Shown piece by piece: positions 7,613 to 12,640 of a stretch of 12,640 nt of DNA (position 1 is the stretch's first letter; each line of letters begins with the position of its first letter). The position numbers and the translations under genes were made by a program. The notes beneath the pieces are model-generated. The model was not told where the DNA came from, did no database searches, and worked only from the letters and a program-made list of their open reading frames with translations. This DNA comes from CAYUAG01 sp046483025 (GTDB lineage Bacteria > Zhuqueibacterota > QNDG01 > CAYUAG01): positions 1 through 12,640 of the forward strand of contig JAWODZ010000114.1 in assembly GCA_046483025.1 (NCBI GenBank), given 5' to 3'.

Positions 7613-8583
7613 TAAATTTCATACCCTAATGATGATACATCTCTATCAAGCAGTTTAGCTAATTCATAATTATCACTTTTTATCATGTCTATTATTTCTT
7701 TTGATGCAAAAGATCTCGGATCGGGCTTTTTAGCATCATTAATAATTTTGGAGAGTAAAATCTTATATTTTTTATTTTTATTTATCTTATCAAATTTTCT
7801 TCTCAATTCAAAGTGTCTATCAAAAGATAGAAAACCAGAAGGATTATGCTGTGTACAGTAAAAACGATTCAATTTCCGCTTTATTCCAGTTAAAGGATAT
7901 GAATAGCTGCTGTTTGCTTTTTTATTTGGAGGAGTATAATTTGTATCTACACCTAGAAAATTATATAGAGAATAGAAAAATTTTTTCGGATTACTTTTTA
8001 AATCTTCTAATAAAAAAACCGCGAAATAATCGTCTCCATATAATTTTTTCCAATAATTAATTAATGGCATATTTAATGCATGAAACCATAACCGAGACTT
8101 AGAAAATTGTTTAAAATACGGTGACCATGTCGGAGAATATTTTTTATTTAGGAAATCACCTAAATGTAAAGTACCACCTTCATGGACATACTGATCCCAA
8201 ACTGAATAAATATAAGAAAATGGTTCTCTTACAATTATAAAACATTTTATATTACCAAATGTTTTATAAGTTAGGTCAGCAATTAATCTTGCATTATTAC
8301 CAGTAAATGCAAAACCACAAAAATTTTCATTGCTGAATACTGTTATTTTATTATTTTTATTTTGTGTATCTTGCATGATTTCATTGAGTTCATAAAAATA
8401 GTCTTCAATTTCATAATTAAAATTGTATTCAATAAATCGATAAAAAATATTTATATGTTCGCGCCATATGAGTTTAATTTCTGGATGACATTTCAAGCCA
8501 TAATACTGAATATATGTGCTTGCACATTTTTGTTTACCAATGTGTAAGACATCATAAGGAAATCTCTTTTGGGTATCATTCAT
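7612..8583 (-). CDS. PAPS-dependent sulfotransferase
   Basis: A 323-residue sulfotransferase, different from the one at 3517-4449. The 5'-phosphosulfate loop is HIGKQKCASTYIQ (14-26), the K-x-x-S-T form, and the 3'-phosphate motif is FIIVREPFSYIYSVW (115-129), with R119 and S127 eight residues apart. Between them lies ITVFSNENFCG (80-90), and YFAVFLLEDLKSNP follows later, the usual 'E-L--P' element near the C-terminal third. It should transfer sulfate from PAPS to a sugar hydroxyl on the cytoplasmic side. The C-terminal ~80 residues are lysine-rich. Composition is extremely AT-rich (some lines about 18-25% GC), lower than both neighbours, suggesting independent acquisition. The gene begins 17 bp after wzt, with AGGA about 9 nt before the ATG, and its TAA shares a base with the next ATG, so it is embedded in the operon. 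Confidence 0.85.
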   Translation of the reverse strand: MNDTQKRFPYDVLHIGKQKCASTYIQYYGLKCHPEIKLIWREHINIFYRFIEYNFNYEIEDYFYELNEIMQDTQNKNNKITVFSNENFCGFAFTGNNARLIADLTYKTFGNIKCFIIVREPFSYIYSVWDQYVHEGGTLHLGDFLNKKYSPTWSPYFKQFSKSRLWFHALNMPLINYWKKLYGDDYFAVFLLEDLKSNPKKFFYSLYNFLGVDTNYTPPNKKANSSYSYPLTGIKRKLNRFYCTQHNPSGFLSFDRHFELRRKFDKINKNKKYKILLSKIINDAKKPDPRSFASKEIIDMIKSDNYELAKLLDRDVSSLGYEI

Positions 8584-8600
8584 ATCTGTATATCCTGAAT

Positions 8601-9884
8601 TTATAAAAATATTTTACTTTTTATATTAAAATAGCCACATGATTTATTCGGATTGTATTCAAAATGATCTGTCTTATCGTTAAAAGTAACCTCAAGCGGC
8701 TCAGTTAGAGAATCCACGACATCATAAGGTTTATTATATCTGTTACCCAACCAGTAGTAAAGATTATACACACCGGGACGTAAGTTCAAATCAGGCAGCA
8801 TAATCCCAAATTCACCCTTATCTCCTTTATCCAGTTTTTTATCTATTATTTTATGTTTGACTGAAGTTACCATTTCTCCAGTATTCTCAGATTTAAGCTG
8901 TATAACAACATATAACTCTTCAACACTATCATTCACATAATAACCAAGATTGAAATGAACATTATCATTCATTTTGAAACGATTCGTTTTTTTCCCTTTA
9001 TTGTCTAATATTTCAACCTTGTTAAACCTCACATGACCCAAACCACGGCGATTTTTGGAATTTCTCAGAGAATGAATATTCTCAATTTTATTCATCTTCA
9101 GGGCTTTATAATAATCTTTTAGTACTTCATTCGTTCGACCAGATGAAATAATACATCCATCATCTATTAACATGCATCGTTCACATAAATTTTTAATGGC
9201 CTGCATATTATGGCTAACAAAAAGAATAGTTCTGCCGGCTGCAGTAACATCTTCCATCTTCCCCAAACATTTCTTCTGAAAAGCTATATCTCCCACTGCA
9301 AGTACTTCATCAACCAATAAAATTTCTGGCTCCAAATGCGCTGCAACAGAAAATCCAAGCCGAACTTTCATACCACTAGAATATCGCTTAAAAGGTGTAT
9401 CAATAAACTTTTTAATACCTGAAAACTCAACAATCTCATCAAATTTGCTATCAATTTCCTTTTTACTCATTCCGAGAATTGTACCGTTTAAATAAATATT
9501 CTCTCTCCCCGTCAACTCCGGATGAAATCCTGTTCCAACTTCAAGTAAACTTGATACTTTCCCTTTAATAATTGCTCTGCCTTCTGTTGGTTCAGTGATT
9601 TGAGATAAAATTTTTAGTAATGTACTTTTCCCCGCTCCATTTCTACCAATAATTCCTACAACCTCACCAACCTTAACTTCAAAATTAATATTCTTAAGCG
9701 CCCATATAATATCTTCTTCATCTTCACCAGAAAATTTACTGAGCCGCCTTAACTTCTTAAAATTGGAAACTGGTGATTTTATATAGGACCAGAGTATACT
9801 GCCGAAAGAATCATAACGTTCTTCAGCTAATCCTATGCGGTAGCGTTTGGAGAGGTTTTCTACTTTGATGGCGGTATTGTTCAT
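8601..9884 (-). CDS. wzt: Polysaccharide ABC exporter ATPase with carbohydrate-binding-like C-terminal domain (Wzt-type)
   Basis: A 427-residue ATP-binding subunit of an O-antigen/capsule ABC exporter. Residues 1-~250 are the nucleotide-binding domain: Walker A GRNGAGKST (80-88), Q-loop region near 95, signature YSSGM (168-172), Walker B ILLVDE (188-193) and switch histidine H225 in SHN. The aromatic-rich insertion before Walker A (SFGSILWSYIKSPVSNF, 26-42) is typical of polysaccharide exporters. Residues ~283-427 form an additional beta-rich domain (GHVRFNKVEILD, VHFNLGYYVND, LRPGVYNLYYWLG) matching the position of the Wzt C-terminal domain, which in E. coli O9a recognises the chain's terminal modification. 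It pairs with the permease at 11653-12318, but a GT-C gene is inserted between them. The site before the ATG at 9884 is weak. Confidence in the domain calls is high; glycan recognition is inferred. Confidence 0.93.
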   Translation of the reverse strand: MNNTAIKVENLSKRYRIGLAEERYDSFGSILWSYIKSPVSNFKKLRRLSKFSGEDEEDIIWALKNINFEVKVGEVVGIIGRNGAGKSTLLKILSQITEPTEGRAIIKGKVSSLLEVGTGFHPELTGRENIYLNGTILGMSKKEIDSKFDEIVEFSGIKKFIDTPFKRYSSGMKVRLGFSVAAHLEPEILLVDEVLAVGDIAFQKKCLGKMEDVTAAGRTILFVSHNMQAIKNLCERCMLIDDGCIISSGRTNEVLKDYYKALKMNKIENIHSLRNSKNRRGLGHVRFNKVEILDNKGKKTNRFKMNDNVHFNLGYYVNDSVEELYVVIQLKSENTGEMVTSVKHKIIDKKLDKGDKGEFGIMLPDLNLRPGVYNLYYWLGNRYNKPYDVVDSLTEPLEVTFNDKTDHFEYNPNKSCGYFNIKSKIFL

Positions 9885-9912
9885 AAGTATTGAATATAAT
9901 TAATAGACACTA

Positions 9913-9941
9913 ATAAAATTTTCCGTTTTATAAAATCTCAA
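9913..9941 (-). promoter_or_regulatory. Weak candidate promoter upstream of wzt
   Basis: In the 70-bp gap between the GT-C gene and wzt the minus strand reads TTGAGA (9941-9936), a 17-nt spacer and TTTTAT (9918-9913), matching the sigma70 boxes at 5/6 and 4/6 positions, with a leader of about 20-25 nt to the ATG at 9884. Chance matches are common in such AT-rich DNA. If real, it would allow wzt and the downstream genes to be expressed although the region upstream of the permease is missing. Confidence 0.2.
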
Positions 9942-9954
9942 CGTGTTATAAGCT

Positions 9955-11628
9955 TCAATTATATTCATTGCCAAAATTCCTTCTATACTCAATTTCTTCA
10001 TTCTCTCTCAACAAGTCTTTTCTCAAAAAAATAAATTGAAAATATCCTTCAATATTCATATTATTATAATATCTACTTTTCAAAATATTTTTTACGTTTA
10101 TACTCTTATCTCCAAATTTTTTTACCAATGCATAGTTACCAAACCGCTGGTCTGAAATAATGGCAGTAGCCTGATCATTATGATACACATGACCCCACTT
10201 ATAACTTGTAAAAACGCATGCACCGGGTGATCTCTTAAAAAAATAGTTAATCCGATCTGCTAGAAAAGATTGATCATTATGTTGCGCTAAATACTCATCA
10301 TTGAGTCCACCAAAATCTATAGTTTTCAGATCAGAATAATACGGTATCATCCCTGCGTCTATATGCACAACAAGCCATTCATTAATTGGCACTCTTTCTC
10401 TCAAATAATTTCCTGCAGGTCTATGCGTCTTATCAAGGAGTTCTCTATATGTAACAGCGAAAGGTATATGTATAAAAACAAATCGCCTTATAGAAAGGAA
10501 TGTTTGTATTAGTAGTAAAAGGAATATCCATGAAATGAGAAAATAGTACGTCAATTTCCTTTGATTCTTTTTTAACATAATAACTTTAATGACTGGAGTA
10601 AGGAATGTTGCAAAAATAAGTATCACTATAGGATAAAAAGGAACATAAAATCGATATGAATAATTCATCATCAAAAATGAATTACGGTAGTGAAGTGCAA
10701 CAATTACTGCCCATACAATAAGGGATGAAAGTATTATCAATTTTGAAGGACTTGCATAATTCGTTCGTTTAATACGAATTAAGTCTGCTGTTTCATCTAA
10801 AGATGATATGTATCCAACAATGACACACGCAAATGGGATAAGAACATATTGCCTCGTAAAGATCATCAGGCTTTCGATGGTATTTTTTGATACCGAACCA
10901 CTAAGTTTTACATAAAATGTATTCGGCAAGAAATGACCGTAATAATTCCATCTCCAAATAAAATATATTATACCAGGCAGAACAAATAAAACAATAATAG
11001 CAAACAAAGGTCGCAAAGATTTTACATTTAATATCGAATTGACAGCAAACAGTATAATTACAATCAGTGCATATAATGCGCCTTCCGGTCTGCAAAGAGA
11101 AAGTATTAATAGTAAGAATGCCATTCCTACATACCTTTTTAAAGATATAGAATCTTTCTCGTCAAGTAGATCGTATACCAGCAATGCCGCGCCCAATAGA
11201 AGGGCAGTAAATAGCATTGTTTCTAAACCACTATAGATATGTAGATACAGAAAAGATGCTGTGGAAAAAAGAAAGAGAGAAATAAGCCTGACAAATATTA
11301 AATCAGATAATTTCTCGACTAGTTTATAAAAAAAGAATAACATAAAAATAAATGCAATTGCGCCTGTTAAATGAGCCGCCTGTTCAAGCTGTATACTCAT
11401 TACTGAAAAAAGTGACATAATCAAAGTCATGAGAATCCCTGTATAGCCCTCCACAGGATCCTCACCCACATTAAATGTTAATTGACCATGTTCTGTTAAA
11501 TTTTCTGCATAACGAAATATGATATAAGCATCATCAACTAACCATTTTGGTGATATTATGAGAATTGGTGTAGCGATTAGAATTACAAGCAGAATACTAA
11601 ATAATATTTGAGTAAACTTATTGTTCAT
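9955..11628 (-). CDS. GT-C family polytopic membrane glycosyltransferase (AftB/ArnT-like)
   Basis: About 557 residues, with an N-terminal signal-anchor helix (ILFSILLVILIATPILII), then the short periplasmic loop bearing DDAYIIFRYAENL (32-44, numbering from the 11628 start), the acidic pair expected at the GT-C catalytic site, followed by EGYTGILMTL. Roughly ten further hydrophobic segments follow, with LCRPEGALYAL (178-188) and HFLPNTFYVKLSG as conserved loops. The last ~160 residues form a soluble domain with DAGMIPYYSDLKTIDFGGLN, a pattern I associate with mycobacterial AftB-like and related GT-C enzymes. Such enzymes use polyprenyl-phosphate sugars and act on the periplasmic side. I prefer the ATG at 11628 because GGAG lies 9 nt upstream, while the ATG at 11643 has none. 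It begins about 25 bp after the permease stop and is 70 bp before wzt. Donor and acceptor are unknown. Confidence 0.75.
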   Translation of the reverse strand: MNNKFTQILFSILLVILIATPILIISPKWLVDDAYIIFRYAENLTEHGQLTFNVGEDPVEGYTGILMTLIMSLFSVMSIQLEQAAHLTGAIAFIFMLFFFYKLVEKLSDLIFVRLISLFLFSTASFLYLHIYSGLETMLFTALLLGAALLVYDLLDEKDSISLKRYVGMAFLLLILSLCRPEGALYALIVIILFAVNSILNVKSLRPLFAIIVLFVLPGIIYFIWRWNYYGHFLPNTFYVKLSGSVSKNTIESLMIFTRQYVLIPFACVIVGYISSLDETADLIRIKRTNYASPSKLIILSSLIVWAVIVALHYRNSFLMMNYSYRFYVPFYPIVILIFATFLTPVIKVIMLKKNQRKLTYYFLISWIFLLLLIQTFLSIRRFVFIHIPFAVTYRELLDKTHRPAGNYLRERVPINEWLVVHIDAGMIPYYSDLKTIDFGGLNDEYLAQHNDQSFLADRINYFFKRSPGACVFTSYKWGHVYHNDQATAIISDQRFGNYALVKKFGDKSINVKNILKSRYYNNMNIEGYFQFIFLRKDLLRENEEIEYRRNFGNEYN

Positions 11629-11637
11629 GCAAGAATT

Positions 11638-11641
11638 CTCC
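11638..11641 (-). promoter_or_regulatory. Ribosome binding site deciding the GT-C start
   Basis: GGAG on the minus strand lies 9 nt before the ATG at 11628. The longer start at 11643 overlaps this site (ATGGAG) and has no Shine-Dalgarno of its own, so 11628 is favoured. Confidence 0.5.
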
Positions 11642-11652
11642 ATGCCATATAA

Positions 11653-12318
11653 TCAGGCAACATCCGCAAAGACCTTTTCCATTCTTTTAAAAATAAAAAG
11701 ACCAGAAATAAAAAGGATAGTTGCACTAATATACCCAACAATAATCAAATCCCAGGGCATTGGATTTTTGCCAATGATTGCAGAGCGAAATCCTTCAATA
11801 ACACCGCCCATAGGATAAAGACCATAAATCAAACGATATTTATCCGGAATTAATGAAACCGGCCAAACTACAGGCGCCATATACATGAGCATCCTGCCAA
11901 TAAACCTATTTGCCTGGCGTATATCTCTATAATATACTCCCATACCTGAAAACCATAATCCAATACCAGAAGATGTGATCATCATAAGCAAAATAAGGGG
12001 AAATATATATAGTATTTGTATTCCCGGAATTATCCCATAAAAAAACATTAATACAAATAAAACCATAAATGACAAAGCAAAATCAATTAATCCAGCAAAT
12101 ACAGGTACAAAAGGGAAAAAAATTCTTGGAAAATAAATTTTTGAAAGCATTGGTGCATTGGTAATTAATATTTGAGAAGATTTTGTAATACTGTTTTGAA
12201 AATAAAGCCAGGGCAGCAATGCTGAATATGAAAAGATTGGATAAGGAATACCATCACTGGGGACTTTAGCTAATTTACCAAAAATGTGAAAATCCCAAAG
12301 CGTTTGAGGAGCCAGTCT
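11653..12318 (-). pseudogene. wzm: Wzm-type ABC-2 polysaccharide export permease, 5'-truncated
   Basis: The open frame runs from just after an in-frame TGA (12321-12319) to the stop at 11653, 221 codons, with no ATG or GTG in its upstream part. Recognisable ABC-2 permease sequence starts near GKLAKVPSDGIPYPIFSYSA and continues through LLPWLYFQNSI, then PRIFFPFVPVFAGLIDF, hydrophobic helices, GVYYRDIRQANRF (the conserved cytoplasmic 'YRD' element) and MAPVVWPVSLIP to a C-terminal FKRMEKVFADVA. Wzm proteins are usually about 260-280 residues, so the N-terminal cytoplasmic segment and first membrane helix (about 60-70 residues) are missing. The sequence becomes GC-rich exactly where homology ends. 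A TTG at 12219 could give 188 residues but has no ribosome site and would cut inside the conserved SYSALLPW block, so I treat the gene as broken. If a complete wzm is not elsewhere, the exporter would lack a working channel. Confidence 0.8.
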
Positions 12319-12345
12319 TCACAGGGGGTTTCCAGGCGCTTTAGA
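12300..12345. other. Sharp composition junction
   Basis: Left of about 12300 the DNA is AT-rich polysaccharide-cluster sequence. From about 12345 it is roughly 65% GC and codes on the other strand. The permease reading frame loses its family resemblance at about 12290-12310 and meets a stop at 12321. The ~40 bases between belong clearly to neither gene. No target-site duplication, tRNA end or transposase is visible here. The change marks an island edge, a rearrangement or deletion point, or an assembly join. Confidence 0.75.
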
Positions 12346-12351
12346 AGCCTG
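12333..12351. repeat. Small inverted repeat at the junction
   Basis: CAGGC (12333-12337) and GCCTG (12347-12351) are perfect inverted copies around a 9-nt loop; a competing hairpin GCTT-TAG-AAGC lies inside it (12338-12348). There is no following T-tract on either strand, so it is not a clear terminator. It may be chance, or a remnant of whatever formed the junction. Confidence 0.25.
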
Positions 12352-12640
12352 TGGCAGGTCTCCCCTATGATCTCGCTGCAGCCTGGACCGTCTCCCAGCC
12401 CAGCGGCGTGGCCCTGGTCCAGCAGCGGGGTGATGCCTGGCGCTGCATCACCCTCGCGCCGAGTTACCGCAGCTTTATCGGAGAGGCGGCGGCGACCGCG
12501 ACCGACTGGTCCACGACCCGCTTTCCGGGAAGCGAGCCGGACATTTCCCGGTTGCTCGAGGCCGCAGAGCGGTTGGCGGGCAGGTCGGTGGATCTGGTCG
12601 CCCTCGACATGCCTGTCGCCAGGACCCCGTTTACCACGCG
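12351..12640 (+). CDS. DUF429-like protein, N-terminal part, cut by window edge
   Basis: A plus-strand frame open from just after a TAG (12342-12344) to the window end reads AAAWTVSQPSGVALVQQ, then WRCITLAPSYRSFIGE and, near the edge, VDLVALDMPVARTPFTTR. The 'AAWT...PSGVAL' opening and the 'ALDMP..R.P.T.R' strand are the pattern I associate with DUF429 proteins, which have a predicted RNase H-like fold and unknown function. About 65% GC with G/C at most third positions supports real coding. The start is unclear: GTG at 12351 lacks a ribosome site, while the ATG at 12367 has AGG 8 nt upstream but lies in another frame. In DUF429-like openings an aspartate is usual just before AAW; here the residue is alanine (codon GCT). 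The 5' end may therefore be damaged. Family assignment is from memory of motifs. Confidence 0.5.
   Translation, partial: MAGLPYDLAAAWTVSQPSGVALVQQRGDAWRCITLAPSYRSFIGEAAATATDWSTTRFPGSEPDISRLLEAAERLAGRSVDLVALDMPVARTPFTT

Noticed and set aside
11653..12219. TTG at 12219 as the true start of a short, intact permease
   Set aside because: The frame continues upstream with well-conserved permease sequence (VPSDGIPYPIFSYSA), and there is no Shine-Dalgarno before the TTG. The gene is better read as truncated.
12367..12640. Plus-strand ATG frame starting MISLQPG
   Set aside because: The translation is a proline/serine/arginine-rich sequence typical of an off-frame reading of GC-rich DNA; the neighbouring frame carries the family-like motifs.
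1..12640. CRISPR array, tRNA/rRNA genes, complete insertion sequence, phage or toxin-antitoxin genes
   Set aside because: No regularly spaced repeats, cloverleaf-like sequences, transposase motifs or other such genes were seen on either strand.

Overview
This is a surface-polysaccharide (O-antigen or capsule) gene cluster of the ABC-transporter-dependent type, almost all of it read from the minus strand, so transcription runs from right to left. It points to a Gram-negative bacterium: an ATPase with a C-terminal extension like Wzt and a partner permease like Wzm are the export machinery of such clusters. The DNA is AT-rich (sampled lines are mostly about 25-45% GC). I cannot name the species; a Desulfobacterota or other proteobacterial relative is only a guess.

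Layout in transcription order. (1) A 5'-truncated Wzm permease (about 12318-11653). (2) A GT-C type membrane glycosyltransferase (11628-9955), set between the two transporter genes. (3) The Wzt ATPase with a carbohydrate-binding-like C-terminal domain (9884-8601). (4) A sulfotransferase (8583-7612). (5) A large protein resembling capsule-synthesis GT-B proteins (7612-5978). (6) A GT4-like glycosyltransferase (5975-4689). A 239-bp AT-rich gap with a weak candidate promoter follows. The second block is (7) a second sulfotransferase (4449-3517), (8) a class I methyltransferase (3391-2666), (9, 10) two more GT4-like glycosyltransferases (2610-1483 and 1443-250), and (11) the first 74 codons of another, cut by the left edge of the window (224-1).

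How they may work together (inference): cytoplasmic glycosyltransferases build a lipid-linked glycan, the sulfotransferases add sulfate from PAPS, and the methyltransferase modifies or caps the chain. Wzt/Wzm export it, with the Wzt C-terminal domain possibly reading the terminal modification, and the GT-C enzyme may add side groups on the periplasmic side. No sugar-nucleotide synthesis genes, Wzz/Wzy/Wzx or PAPS-synthesis genes are in the window.

The right end is different. At about 12300-12345 the sequence changes abruptly to GC-rich DNA (about 65%), coding on the plus strand for the beginning of a protein that resembles DUF429 proteins. The permease loses its N-terminus exactly there, and the plus-strand gene has no clean start either. 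This is a genomic island edge, a deletion or rearrangement breakpoint, or a chimeric assembly join; it is the most notable structural feature here. No tRNA, rRNA, CRISPR array or complete insertion sequence was seen.
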